From an uncultured Hyphomicrobiales bacterium (lineage in GTDB: Bacteria > Pseudomonadota > Alphaproteobacteria > Rhizobiales > Hyphomicrobiaceae), in the NCBI GenBank assembly GCA_902826255.1, contig CADEEC010000002.1, forward strand, positions 1 through 62,776: 62,776 bases of DNA. Direction: 5' to 3'. Positions 17,311 through 26,286 of the stretch are shown piece after piece. Position 1 is the stretch's first letter. Each line of letters opens with the position of its first letter. Below the pieces are notes generated by a model. That model worked only from the letters and a program-made list of their open reading frames with translations, searched no databases and was not told where the DNA came from. The translations under genes and the position numbers were made by a program.

Positions 17311-19266
17311 ATGTCCGACAAGGTCTATAACGTACCCCCGGAGTGGGCGAGCCGGGCCTACGTCGACAGCGCCAAGTACCAGGAGATGTACAAGCGCTCC
17401 GTGGACGACCCCGCCCAGTTCTGGGGCGAGCACGGCAAGCGCCTCGACTGGATCAAGCCCTACACCAAGGTCAAGAACACCTCGTACGCGCCCGGCAACG
17501 TCTCGATCAAATGGTACGAGGACGGCACCCTCAACGTCGCCGCCAACTGCATCGACCGCCATCTCGCCAAGCGCGGCGATCAGGTCGCCATCATCTGGGA
17601 GGGCGACGACCCCACCCACGACGAGAAGATCACCTACCGCCAGCTGCATGAGCGGGTATGCAAGTTTGCCAACGTGCTGAAGGCCAACGGCGTCAAGAAG
17701 GGCGACCGCGTTACCATCTACCTGCCGATGATCCCGGAAGCGGCCTACGCCATCCTGGCCTGCGCCCGCATCGGCGCTGTACACTCCGTGGTGTTCGGCG
17801 GCTTCTCGCCGGACAGCCTCGCCGGCCGCATCGTCGATGCCGACTCCAAGTTCATCATCACCGCCGATGAAGGCATACGCGGCGGCCGTCCGATCCCGCT
17901 CAAGAAGAACACCGACGATGCGCTCGCCCGTGCAAAGGGCGACGAGAAGGTGCTGGTCGTGCGCCGCACGGGCTCGCCCATCAACTGGGTCGCGGGCCGC
18001 GATATCTGGCTGCACGACGAGTTGGTGAAGGTCGATGCCAACTGCCCGCCGGTGGAAATGAGCGCGGAGGATCCGCTGTTCATCCTCTACACCTCGGGCT
18101 CCACCGGCAAGCCCAAGGGCGTGCTGCACACCTCGGGCGGATACCTCGTATTCGCCTCCATGACGCACCAGTACGTGTTCGACTACCACGACGGCGACAT
18201 CTACTGGTGCACGGCCGACGTCGGCTGGGTCACCGGCCACAGCTACATCCTGTATGGCCCGCTCTCCAACGGCGCCACCACGCTGATGTTCGAAGGCGTG
18301 CCGAACTACCCAACGGCCTCGCGCTTCTGGCACGTATGCGACAAGTGGAGCGTCAACATCTTCTACACGGCGCCCACCGCCATCCGCGCGCTGATGGGCG
18401 CCGGCGACGACTTCGTGAAGCGCACCGACCGCTCCACCATCCGCCTGCTCGGCTCCGTCGGCGAGCCGATCAATCCGGAAGCCTGGGAGTGGTATCACCG
18501 CGTGGTCGGCGAGGGACGCTGCCCCATCGTCGACACCTGGTGGCAGACGGAGACCGGCGGCATCCTCATCACGCCGCTGCCCGGCGCCACCAAGCTCAAG
18601 CCCGGCTCCGCCACGCTCCCGTTCTTCGGCATCAAGCCGCAGCTGGTGGACGACAAAGGCACTGTCCTGGAGGGTGCCGCTTCCGGGAACCTCTGCATTC
18701 TCGATAGCTGGCCCGGCCAGATGCGTACGGTGTACGGCGATCACGAACGCTTCGAGCAGACGTACTTCTCAACCTACAAAGGCAAGTATTTCACCGGCGA
18801 TGGCTGCCGCCGCGACGCCGACGGCTACTACTGGATCACCGGCCGCGTCGACGACGTCATCAACGTCTCCGGGCACCGTCTCGGCACGGCTGAGGTCGAG
18901 TCGGCTCTCGTCTCTCATCCGAAGGTGGCGGAGGCCGCCGTCGTCGGCTACCCGCACGACATCAAGGGCCAGGGCATCTACTGCTACGTGACGCTGATCG
19001 CAGGCAACCAGCCGAGCGAGGAGCTCAAGAAGGAACTCGTCGCGCACGTCCGCAAGGAGATCGGCCCGCTCGCCACCCCCGACCAGATCCAGTTCTCGCC
19101 CGGCCTGCCCAAGACGCGTTCGGGCAAGATCATGCGCCGCATCCTGCGGAAGATCGCCGAGGACGACTTCTCCAACTTGGGCGACACCTCGACCCTGGCC
19201 GAGCCCGCCGTCGTCGACGACCTCGTCAACAACCGTCAAAACAAGAAGAAGGCTGCGGCAGGCTGA
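17311..19266 (+). CDS. acsA: Acetyl-CoA synthetase (AMP-forming)
   Basis: Activates acetate to acetyl-CoA through acetyl-AMP. The 651-aa length matches the family (about 650). ATG 17311 has AGGGAGG at good spacing. Motifs: adenylate-forming core [21 protein letters not shown], and the C-terminal [11 protein letters not shown], whose Lys is the residue that protein acetyltransferases modify to switch off Acs. That regulation is likely here but not shown by the sequence. It is a single gene with a terminator 15 bp after the stop. Confidence 0.97.
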   Translation: MSDKVYNVPPEWASRAYVDSAKYQEMYKRSVDDPAQFWGEHGKRLDWIKPYTKVKNTSYAPGNVSIKWYEDGTLNVAANCIDRHLAKRGDQVAIIWEGDDPTHDEKITYRQLHERVCKFANVLKANGVKKGDRVTIYLPMIPEAAYAILACARIGAVHSVVFGGFSPDSLAGRIVDADSKFIITADEGIRGGRPIPLKKNTDDALARAKGDEKVLVVRRTGSPINWVAGRDIWLHDELVKVDANCPPVEMSAEDPLFILYTSGSTGKPKGVLHTSGGYLVFASMTHQYVFDYHDGDIYWCTADVGWVTGHSYILYGPLSNGATTLMFEGVPNYPTASRFWHVCDKWSVNIFYTAPTAIRALMGAGDDFVKRTDRSTIRLLGSVGEPINPEAWEWYHRVVGEGRCPIVDTWWQTETGGILITPLPGATKLKPGSATLPFFGIKPQLVDDKGTVLEGAASGNLCILDSWPGQMRTVYGDHERFEQTYFSTYKGKYFTGDGCRRDADGYYWITGRVDDVINVSGHRLGTAEVESALVSHPKVAEAAVVGYPHDIKGQGIYCYVTLIAGNQPSEELKKELVAHVRKEIGPLATPDQIQFSPGLPKTRSGKIMRRILRKIAEDDFSNLGDTSTLAEPAVVDDLVNNRQNKKKAAAG

Positions 19267-19281
19267 TCGTTCTTCGCTTTC

Positions 19282-19305
19282 GGTGCGGCCTCTCACGGCC
19301 GCACC
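19282..19305. terminator. Bidirectional terminator-like hairpin after acsA
   Basis: GGTGCGGCC (19282-19290) and GGCCGCACC (19297-19305) form a perfect 9-bp stem with a 6-nt loop. It is followed by a short pyrimidine tract (GTTCCTCT). It sits between the convergent acsA and the 350-aa gene. Confidence 0.75.
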
Positions 19306-19311
19306 GTTCCT

Positions 19312-20364
19312 CTAGGAAGCCCTGCCCTCGCGTACCGGCCGGGCCGGCACGTTGCGTGCCTTGCTTCGTTTAAGGCTGATGACGTTCACGGGATCGACCT
19401 TACCATCGCCCCCGAGCACTTGATCGCCCGTTTCCGCCGCTATCTCCGCGACGCTTTTCACCAGCGCCAAATTCTTGGCGCCCGGGAGCGTCTCCAGGTC
19501 CGCCGCGTAGTAGTCGAACCATGGCAATCCGGCCTTGGTGTAGTCGGCCGCCGTGGGTGGAGCTGTAGGTGGCGCTTCGCCGGTAATCTCTCGCCACTGC
19601 AAAGCATCGACCAGGGTCACGAAGCAGCGGCTCGAGACCGTCTGGTCCCAGGCATCGAGCCCATGCGGGTCGGCATAGATCTGCTGCTTCATGCGTCCAC
19701 CGGCAGCTAGACCCATGGATGAACCCGCGGCAGCGTACTGAATGGCGCCGCGAAGGTAAGCACGCTGCGCACTCCTTGCTTGCTCTCGTTCGCGTCGCTC
19801 CTGCAGGATCATCTCGTACCGGTCATTTTTCATCGGATAGACGATGATCTGCAGCCCGCCGTGCTCGGCCTTCCCAGTGATCTGCTCCTCCACCGAATAG
19901 CCCGAGCCCAACGGCATTGCGACGAACTGGCGGATCACATCCTTGGCAACGCAGAACCCATCGAGCCAAGGCTGATCAGGCACGACGACATAATCGCGCT
20001 CTGAAGCTTCCAGCTCCGGCTTCCACGGCTTGCCGCTGATAGCGTTGATCTTCCCAGCCGCAATCTTGATGGCACAGGGATAGGCGTCATCTGCCCACCA
20101 CCACGGCGCGCCAAACGAGATCCACATCGCCTCCGCCTGGAACAGCGGCATCATCACGCCGCAACGCTCGCGCCAATCGGCCGGCACCCGTCCGGCGAAG
20201 TCCTCGACGTGCCGCAGAGGGAACTCGCCAAGCCCAGGCGGAAGCGGGTACTCGTTCCCATTGTCGGGAATGCGCAAGGTTCTCTGAAAATGGATAGCGG
20301 TGGTGGCGTCCTTGCGAATCTCTGGAAATCGAAAAACAAGCTTGTCTGTTTCAAGCGTGATCAT
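19312..20364 (-). CDS. Unrecognised 350-aa protein, partner of the XRE gene
   Basis: I do not recognise a named family. ATG 20364 has AGGTGAG 7 nt upstream. No signal peptide or membrane segment is seen. The N-terminal third is Pro/Gly-rich (IPDNGNEYPLPPGLGEFPL). It is followed by EAMWISF and AIKIAAGKINAISG, then a stretch that reads like a conserved core, QPWLDGFCVAKDVIRQFVAM with PLGSGYSVEEQITG and GGLQIIVYPMK. A charged linker (ERREREQARSAQR) leads to a C-terminal part ending in a basic tail. I have the impression of uncharacterised relatives in actinobacteria and fungi but cannot verify it. It lies 44 bp downstream of the XRE gene. Local base composition looks less GC-rich than its neighbours, which suggests transfer. 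Confidence 0.75.
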   Translation of the reverse strand: MITLETDKLVFRFPEIRKDATTAIHFQRTLRIPDNGNEYPLPPGLGEFPLRHVEDFAGRVPADWRERCGVMMPLFQAEAMWISFGAPWWWADDAYPCAIKIAAGKINAISGKPWKPELEASERDYVVVPDQPWLDGFCVAKDVIRQFVAMPLGSGYSVEEQITGKAEHGGLQIIVYPMKNDRYEMILQERREREQARSAQRAYLRGAIQYAAAGSSMGLAAGGRMKQQIYADPHGLDAWDQTVSSRCFVTLVDALQWREITGEAPPTAPPTAADYTKAGLPWFDYYAADLETLPGAKNLALVKSVAEIAAETGDQVLGGDGKVDPVNVISLKRSKARNVPARPVREGRAS

Positions 20365-20408
20365 TTTTGCTCACCTTATGGTTGGACTTCGGTCCCAGCC
20401 CGTCCGTC

Positions 20409-20777
20409 TCACCACTTGCCGTCGCGTACCTCCCTTACGATCCTCAGGATTGCCGTATCCGGAGCATCCTTGAGCTGCCGGATCAGTTCCGCGAACTGCT
20501 TCGGCCGCCGCACAATGATCGCCTGCAACTCGCTCGACACCTTCCCCGCCAGCGCCAGCAGCACGTCGGGATCCTCACCCAAATCAGCAGCCAGCCTGAC
20601 TATCGTCGCCTCCGAGGGTGGCGGCACGAGTCCCCGCTCCACCTTGCTTAGGTAGGCAGGCTCGACGCCGATGCGTTGCGCCACCTGCCGCAGGCTGAAG
20701 CGGCCGTCGCCCTCCAGCTGCACCCGAGCAGCCCGCACATAGTTGCCGAAGTGGGTCACGTGGACTGTGTACCACAT
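20409..20777 (-). CDS. XRE-family helix-turn-helix regulator, antitoxin-like
   Basis: A 122-aa protein. The HTH spans about residues 8-72 (FGNYVRAAR, then FSLRQVAQRIGVEPAYLSKVERG). The C-terminal region has PDVLLALAGKV and AIIVRRPKQFAELIRQLKD. This C-terminal pattern is typical of XRE proteins paired with ImmA/IrrE-type partners, yet the neighbour has no HExxH motif. ATG 20777 lies inside a perfect inverted repeat (20767-20784), so it probably represses itself and the downstream 350-aa gene. An in-frame GTG at 20759 is an alternative start and would leave the palindrome fully upstream. Confidence 0.85.
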   Translation of the reverse strand: MWYTVHVTHFGNYVRAARVQLEGDGRFSLRQVAQRIGVEPAYLSKVERGLVPPPSEATIVRLAADLGEDPDVLLALAGKVSSELQAIIVRRPKQFAELIRQLKDAPDTAILRIVREVRDGKW

Positions 20778-20784
20778 AGTACAC
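20767..20784. promoter_or_regulatory. Operator-like palindrome over the XRE start codon
   Basis: GTGTAC-cacata-GTACAC is a perfect 6-bp inverted repeat with a 6-bp spacer. The XRE ATG (20775-20777, minus strand) lies in the spacer. The half-site spacing suits a dimeric HTH repressor, so autoregulation is inferred. Confidence 0.6.
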
Positions 20785-20856
20785 GATCCGTCGACCTGCT
20801 GTTGATGGGTCAGGTTGTCCTTACATGACTAGACGGACCGCGAACGCCACGCGGGC

Positions 20857-21882
20857 TTAGCGCAGCTGGTCCAGGCGGGCTTGGGCGCGCATCTCCCCGA
20901 GATCGCGGGCCTTCGCATAGAGGGCGCGTGCCTTCACCACATCCGCGCTGATGCCGCGGGTTCCCCATGCCGCCAGCATCATGGGATCATAGGTTTCGGC
21001 CAGTGCGAACAGCATCTGACCCGGCGCAACGCCCTCGTTGGCAATCAGGAATTCTCTGGCGCCCATGATGTCGCCGCTGCCGATGCGGCGCTCGGCCTGC
21101 TTCAGCAAGTCCTCGGCTCGCGGGCGCGGCGGCTCCAGCGCCGCCCTCGCGACAGGGGCCGGCACGGGCACGGGCGCCTGCTCTATGACCGGCGGCGCCA
21201 TCACCTCAACCGGCGGCGGCGTATCGACCTTCGCCGCCACGAACTGGGTCGCATTCTCGGTCTTCTCGACCGGGACGATCTGAACCTTCAGCGGCCGGAT
21301 ATCGGCCATCGCCACGTCCTTTGGGCGCGATTCCGCGACCTTCACGGGAACGACGTCCGCCGCCACTGCCCTGGAAGGCTGGCGCGACGGCCCGCCGAAG
21401 AATCCGCTGAGCCACAACACCGAGGGGATGACGATGACAAGGCCGGCGGCGAGCCCAAGCGCCGCAGCACCAAGCTGCTGGCGATACCAGCGGTCGTCAT
21501 CGCTCGGTGAAGGCTGACGCCAGGTGGACGGGATCGGCATCGGCTCATCGTCGTGCCGCTCGATCAGAACGCTGCCGCCAGGTTGCGGCACGGGTGCTAT
21601 CGCAGCAGGCGACGGCGCATAGGAAAGAGACGACAAGCCGTCCTTGAACGACGGCACCGCCGCGCGCTGCGAGGAAACGAGGGCAGCGAGGCTGGCAAGC
21701 TCTGAACCGGTCGGGGTGCCGCCGGGACGCTTGCCCGGCTGGTTCTGGGCGATCGAGGCGGCGAGGAGCTGGGCAAGTTCCTGGGTGAGATTTGCTGCAC
21801 CGCCGGTATCGGAGCGCGGCATCAAGCCATCGCTGGCTTCCTGCGGCGGCTGCAAGCCGTCCGCCGAATACTCTCTCACCAT
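20857..21882 (-). CDS. Single-pass membrane protein with C-terminal Sel1-like repeat region
   Basis: A 341-aa protein with a long disordered cytoplasmic N-terminus (1-130). One membrane segment (about 135-160, GAAALGLAAGLVIVIPSVLWLSGFFGG) is followed by a Pro/Val-rich periplasmic linker. The C-terminal helical domain ends VVKARALYAKARDLGEMRAQARL, a Sel1/TPR-like pair of helices. This is a common architecture for hypothetical proteins in Hyphomicrobiales; such repeats usually mediate protein contacts. No operon partner is evident. It is divergent from the YfgM-like gene with 328 bp between them. Confidence 0.75.
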   Translation of the reverse strand: MVREYSADGLQPPQEASDGLMPRSDTGGAANLTQELAQLLAASIAQNQPGKRPGGTPTGSELASLAALVSSQRAAVPSFKDGLSSLSYAPSPAAIAPVPQPGGSVLIERHDDEPMPIPSTWRQPSPSDDDRWYRQQLGAAALGLAAGLVIVIPSVLWLSGFFGGPSRQPSRAVAADVVPVKVAESRPKDVAMADIRPLKVQIVPVEKTENATQFVAAKVDTPPPVEVMAPPVIEQAPVPVPAPVARAALEPPRPRAEDLLKQAERRIGSGDIMGAREFLIANEGVAPGQMLFALAETYDPMMLAAWGTRGISADVVKARALYAKARDLGEMRAQARLDQLR

Positions 21883-22210
21883 AACTCCCCTCGTACGCTA
21901 CGCACAGCTACCCCGCGACCACTAATGCGGGCATCACCACCGGGGCGTCAACCCTTCCTTGAGGAAGATCGTCGTCGCCCGATGATCCGGAAGGCTGCAG
22001 CCACTCCCCCCACGGCCTTCACGGCAATACAACTTGCGGAATGGGGCTCAAATTATGGCGACGCGGCACCGCCGCAGCGGCGCGTCTCAGGCCACCTCGG
22101 ACGGGCGCTCATATCCGCTCTCAGAAAAAGCAAAAAAGCGCACATCTCACCTGCAAATTGGCTATAAGCCGGGCAGCAATCGAATCCACTTGGGACACCG
22201 GAACGCGCGC
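21883..22210. other. 328-bp divergent intergenic region
   Basis: No convincing gene is present. It must carry promoters for both flanking genes. CTATAA at 22162-22167 resembles an alphaproteobacterial -10 for the plus-strand gene, but no matching -35 is visible at the right distance. An open frame at 21925-22167 lacks a ribosome site and protein-like composition. Confidence 0.4.
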
Positions 22211-22945
22211 ATGGCCGACCAGGGCAGGGATATGCTCTCCAGGGAGATCGACGAGGAACTTCGTCGCGAGCGTCTCCTCAAGCTGTGGGATCAGTACGGC
22301 ACCTATCTCCTGATTGCGGCGGCGGTGATCGTCGTCGGCGTTGGCGGCTGGAAATGGTACGAGAGCCGGCAACTCGCGGCCGCCGAATCCACCAGCCTGC
22401 AATACATCATCGCACTTCGGGACTACGCGATCGGCAAGCCCGAGGAAGCAACAAAAAATCTGGAAAACCTGGTGCCCAAGGCACCGCGCGGTTATGCCGA
22501 TCTCTCGCGCCTGCGGATGGCCGCCTATGAGCGCAGCAGCGGCAATATCCCTGAAGCCATAGGCCTTTACACCGAGGTCGCCAACGACAGCTCGTCCGAT
22601 CCCATTCTCGCCGACTATGCCCGACTGCAGATCGGGGCCGTCAAGATCGATGCGGGCGACTTTACGGACGCGAAGAATCGGCTCACGCCACTGTCGGTCG
22701 ACGGCAATGCTTGGCGCCACAGTGCGCGGGAGCTGCTGGGCGTGGCCGCCTACAAGGCGGGGCGCCCCGCGGAAGCCCGCAACCACTTCCAGCGCCTGCT
22801 GTCGGACCCGACCACGCCACCCGGGATCACCGAACGGGTCAAGGTGCTGCTGGTCGTGATGGCTCAGGAGGAGCAGGCTTCCGTTCTGCCTGCCTTAGAT
22901 TTGCTACGTTCCTTCGAGAAGTCGGACAAGAAGGACGGCAAATAG
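22211..22945 (+). CDS. YfgM-like TPR membrane protein (ancillary SecYEG subunit family)
   Basis: 244 aa from ATG 22211. The cytoplasmic start (SREIDEELRRERLLKLWDQYG) and one membrane segment (about 33-52, YLLIAAAVIVVGVGGWKWYE) are the family signature. A periplasmic TPR-like domain covers about 60-240. Family members sit beside bamB and der, and in E. coli YfgM associates with the Sec translocon and PpiD. The alphaproteobacterial order YfgM-BamB-Der is kept here, with bamB starting 13 bp downstream. Confidence 0.88.
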   Translation: MADQGRDMLSREIDEELRRERLLKLWDQYGTYLLIAAAVIVVGVGGWKWYESRQLAAAESTSLQYIIALRDYAIGKPEEATKNLENLVPKAPRGYADLSRLRMAAYERSSGNIPEAIGLYTEVANDSSSDPILADYARLQIGAVKIDAGDFTDAKNRLTPLSVDGNAWRHSARELLGVAAYKAGRPAEARNHFQRLLSDPTTPPGITERVKVLLVVMAQEEQASVLPALDLLRSFEKSDKKDGK

Positions 22946-22958
22946 AAGCGATGGATTC

Positions 22959-24323
22959 GTGACGGGGCGCCACACGATACCGGAACCTGCATCGAGGCGG
23001 CCAGGCCGCCGGGCGGCTTTGGGCCTGCTGGCCGCCCCCATGCTCTGCGCCATGATGCTCGCCGGCTGCGGCGACAGCATGCCGAAGCTGCAGGACCTGA
23101 ACCCCTTTGCCGAGAAAGAGGTGCCGCTGCCCGGCAAGCGCGTCTCCGTCATCCAGCAGGAGAATGTCGCCTCCGATCTCGCCGCGCCAACCAAGCCGAT
23201 CGCCCTGCCGCCTCCGATCGCCAACGACACATGGAGCCAGCCGGGCGGCGTGCCCAACAACGCGCCGGGTCACTTGATGCTCACCGGCGCGGCCAAGTCC
23301 GCCTGGAACGTAAGCGTCGGCGCCGGGTCGAGCTTCTACGGCAAACTGACCGCAAGCCCGATCGTCTACGACGGCCGCGTCTATACGCTGGATGCAGCCG
23401 GCAAGATTTCCGCCGTCGGCGCCGGCGGCGCAATCGCCTGGAAGGCGTCCACCACCCCCGCCAACGAGACCGACCAGGAAGGTTTCGGCGGCGGCCTGGC
23501 CGCAGACTCGGGCCGCATCTACGCCGCGACCGGCTTCGGATACGTGATGGCCTTCGAAGCCCGCAGCGGCAAGAAGATTTGGGAAAAGAGCGTCGGCTCG
23601 CCGCTGCGCGCCTCGCCCACCGCCGTCAACGATCGCGTATTTGTCGTCACCAAGGAGGGGCAGGTCATGAGCCTGTCCGGCGTCGACGGCACGGAATTGT
23701 GGACCTTCACCGGCATGTCGGAACGCGCGAGCATCCTCGTCAACGCGAGCCCCGCCGTCGAAGGCGATGCGGTCATCGTGCCCTATCCCACCGGCGATGT
23801 CGTTGCGTTGCGCGCGTCCGATGGCAAGCCGACCTGGTCTGAGTCCCTGGCACGGACCCGCACCGCCTCCTCCCTCGCCGCCATGAGCGATGCGGGCCGC
23901 CCCGTCGCCACGGGTGGCGTCGTCTACGCCGTCGGTCATGCCGGCCGCATGATCGCCACCGGGCTCAAATCGGGTGAGCGGCTGTGGTCGCTGACGGTGG
24001 CCAGCATTCAGCAGCCGTGGGTCGCCGGCGATACCGTCTACGTCGTCGATACCAGCGCGCAGGTGATGGCCATCACGCGCACGGATGGCAAGATCCAATG
24101 GGCCACCAAGCTGCCGGGCAATGCCACCTGGTCGGGTCCGGTGCTCGCTGGCGGCCGGCTGTGGCTCACCTCCAGCAAGGGGCAACTCGCCAGCGTCGAG
24201 GCCGCTAGCGGCAAGGTTGCCAGCACGCAGGACCTGGGCAATCCGATCTATATTGCCCCAGTGGTCGCCGGTGGCCGCATGTACGTGCTCACCGACACCG
24301 CCCGGCTGATTGCCCTGAACTGA
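22959..24323 (+). CDS. bamB: Outer-membrane assembly lipoprotein BamB (PQQ-like beta-propeller)
   Basis: 454 aa from a GTG start at 22959. A short basic N-terminus leads to a lipoprotein signal ending in the lipobox LAGC (about residues 33-36). The rest is a beta-propeller with repeated PQQ-like blades, for example GRVYTLDAAGKISAV, GYVMAFEARSGKKIW, GDVVALRASDGKPTW and GRMIATGLKSGERLW. It should act with the BAM complex in the periplasm on beta-barrel proteins. An ATG at 22951 is followed at once by a stop, which supports the GTG. der follows after 68 bp. Confidence 0.92.
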   Translation: MTGRHTIPEPASRRPGRRAALGLLAAPMLCAMMLAGCGDSMPKLQDLNPFAEKEVPLPGKRVSVIQQENVASDLAAPTKPIALPPPIANDTWSQPGGVPNNAPGHLMLTGAAKSAWNVSVGAGSSFYGKLTASPIVYDGRVYTLDAAGKISAVGAGGAIAWKASTTPANETDQEGFGGGLAADSGRIYAATGFGYVMAFEARSGKKIWEKSVGSPLRASPTAVNDRVFVVTKEGQVMSLSGVDGTELWTFTGMSERASILVNASPAVEGDAVIVPYPTGDVVALRASDGKPTWSESLARTRTASSLAAMSDAGRPVATGGVVYAVGHAGRMIATGLKSGERLWSLTVASIQQPWVAGDTVYVVDTSAQVMAITRTDGKIQWATKLPGNATWSGPVLAGGRLWLTSSKGQLASVEAASGKVASTQDLGNPIYIAPVVAGGRMYVLTDTARLIALN

Positions 24324-24391
24324 GCTTCAGTTTGAACTAACCGGCGTTTCGGGGTAGCGCTTCCCGCTCACACCAACGCCGCCGAGCGATC

Positions 24392-25780
24392 ATGCTTCCC
24401 GTTGCCGCCATCGTCGGCCGCCCCAATGTCGGCAAGTCGACCCTTTTCAACCGCCTCACCGGCGGCCGCACCGCGCTCGTGTCCGACATCCCGGGCCTGA
24501 CCCGCGATCGGCGCGAGGGCGAGGCCTCCCTGTTGGGCCACAAGGTCACGATCGTCGATACGGCGGGGCTGGAAGAGGCCCCCGCCGGCTCGGTTCCCGC
24601 GCGAATGCGCGCGCAAAGTGAGGCAGCGCTCAACAACGCCGATGTCGTGCTGTTCGTGATTGATGCGCGCGATGGCGTAACGCCGGCAGATGCCGCATTT
24701 GCCAAAAAGGTGCGCGCTTCCGGCAAGCCGGTGATTCTGGTCTCGAACAAGAGCGAGGGACGCGCCGGCACCGACGGCTTCTACGAAGCATTCCAGCTCG
24801 GCCTCGGCGAGCCGATCCCCATCTCGGCCGAGCATGGCGAGGGCATCGGCGAGTTGGTGGAGACAGTGCTTGCCGCGCTTGGCCTCAAACCGCACGTGCG
24901 CAACCGCCGTGCCCGGAGCGATGTCGACGAGGAAGCAGCCGAGCCGGACGTAGAGGCCGCTACTCGACCCATCCGCGTCGCCATCGTTGGCCGGCCGAAC
25001 TCCGGCAAGTCGACGCTCGTCAACGCGCTCCTCGGCGAGGAGCGCATGCTGACGGGCCCCGAGCCCGGCCTCACGCGCGATGCGGTCGCCAGCGACTTCC
25101 TCTGGGGCGGACGCCCGGTGAGGCTGTTCGATACCGCGGGCCTGCGCCGCAAGGCGCGCATCACCGAGAAGGCCGAGAAGCTCAGCGCCAGTGACGCCAT
25201 CCGCGCTATCCGCTTTGCCGAGGTTGTCGTGCTGCTGACGGATGCGCAGACACCCTTCGAGCACCAGGACCTCACAATTGCCGACATGGTGGAGGAAGAA
25301 GGCCGCGCGCTGGTACTCGCCGTCAACAAGTGGGACCTCATCACCGAGAAGCAGAGCGTCCTGCGTGAGCTGCGCCAGATGGTGGCGGGTCGCCTCTCCC
25401 AGCTCCCGAACGTATCTGTGGTCACCGTTTCGGCGCTGGCCGGAACTGGTGTCGACAAGCTTAAGGACGCGGTGTTTGACACCTACGAGCGCTGGAACCG
25501 GCGCATCAGCACGCCGGATCTCAACCGCTGGCTTTCGGAAGCCATGCAACGCCACACCCCGCCGGCCACCAGCGGGCGCCGCATCAAGATCCGCTACATG
25601 ACGCAACCGTCGGCGCGCCCGCCGACCTTCATCGCCTTCTGTTCGCAGCCCGAGGCGATGCCCAAATCCTATGTGCGCTACCTCACCAACAGCCTGCGCG
25701 AGACCTTCAAGCTGCCCGGTGTGCCGATCCGCTTCCGCCTGCGCAAGGGCGACAACCCCTACGCGGACAAGCGCCGATGA
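24392..25780 (+). CDS. der: Ribosome-associated GTPase Der (EngA)
   Basis: 462 aa with the diagnostic tandem GTPase domains. The first P-loop is GRPNVGKS (residues 9-16), with DIPGLTRD and the G3 DTAG. The second P-loop is GRPNSGKS (about 200-207), with [20 protein letters not shown] and NKWD. The C-terminal KH-like domain ends in the basic [15 protein letters not shown]. It is needed for 50S subunit maturation. Its stop overlaps the holC start by 4 bp. Confidence 0.97.
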   Translation: MLPVAAIVGRPNVGKSTLFNRLTGGRTALVSDIPGLTRDRREGEASLLGHKVTIVDTAGLEEAPAGSVPARMRAQSEAALNNADVVLFVIDARDGVTPADAAFAKKVRASGKPVILVSNKSEGRAGTDGFYEAFQLGLGEPIPISAEHGEGIGELVETVLAALGLKPHVRNRRARSDVDEEAAEPDVEAATRPIRVAIVGRPNSGKSTLVNALLGEERMLTGPEPGLTRDAVASDFLWGGRPVRLFDTAGLRRKARITEKAEKLSASDAIRAIRFAEVVVLLTDAQTPFEHQDLTIADMVEEEGRALVLAVNKWDLITEKQSVLRELRQMVAGRLSQLPNVSVVTVSALAGTGVDKLKDAVFDTYERWNRRISTPDLNRWLSEAMQRHTPPATSGRRIKIRYMTQPSARPPTFIAFCSQPEAMPKSYVRYLTNSLRETFKLPGVPIRFRLRKGDNPYADKRR

Positions 25781-26226
25781 CAGAGGTGCTGTTCTATCAC
25801 CTGGAGCGCCAACCTCTCGAGCGCGTGCTGCCGAGCCTCGTGGAGCGCACCGTGGCCCGCGGTTGGCGTGCGGTGGTTCAGGCGGGCTCGGACGAACGCG
25901 TCGAGGCGCTCGACGGCCTGCTCTGGACCTACGCCGACGAAAGCTTCCTGCCGCACGGCACCAAGAAAGACGGCAACATCGCCGAGCAACCGGTCTTCCT
26001 CACCACCGAGGAGACGAACCCGAACGGCGCCACCGTCCGCTTCCTCGTCGACGGCGCCGAGCTCGCCGAGCTCTCGGGCTATGACCGTGTCGTTTACCTG
26101 TTCGACGGCCATGATCCTTCCGCGGTGGCCAACGCCCGCGAGCAATGGAAGGCCGCCAAGAGCGCTGGCCACACCATCAGCTACTGGCAGCAGTCTTCCG
26201 AGGGCCGCTGGGAGAATCGGGCCTGA
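25777..26226 (+). CDS. holC: DNA polymerase III subunit chi
   Basis: 149 aa. The HolC fold is recognisable from [20 protein letters not shown], the Arg-rich helix, [13 protein letters not shown] and [19 protein letters not shown]. Chi links the clamp loader to single-stranded-DNA-binding protein. The start overlaps der by 4 bp (ATGA), giving translational coupling. HolC is more often found next to pepA in alphaproteobacteria, so this placement is unusual to me. Confidence 0.9.
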   Translation: MTEVLFYHLERQPLERVLPSLVERTVARGWRAVVQAGSDERVEALDGLLWTYADESFLPHGTKKDGNIAEQPVFLTTEETNPNGATVRFLVDGAELAELSGYDRVVYLFDGHDPSAVANAREQWKAAKSAGHTISYWQQSSEGRWENRA

Positions 26227-26286
26227 GCGCTGGCCGAATGCGCGGCGCTGCGGCAGTATCCTCACAAGAAGCCAGGAGGACGCCCC

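Noticed and set aside
21925..22167. An 80-codon frame in the divergent gap before the YfgM-like gene
   Set aside because: No ribosome site, low-complexity composition and no recognisable pattern; likely promoter DNA.
22170..22200. Possible tRNA T-arm (ATCGAATCC)
   Set aside because: No acceptor stem, anticodon arm or D-arm can be formed around it.
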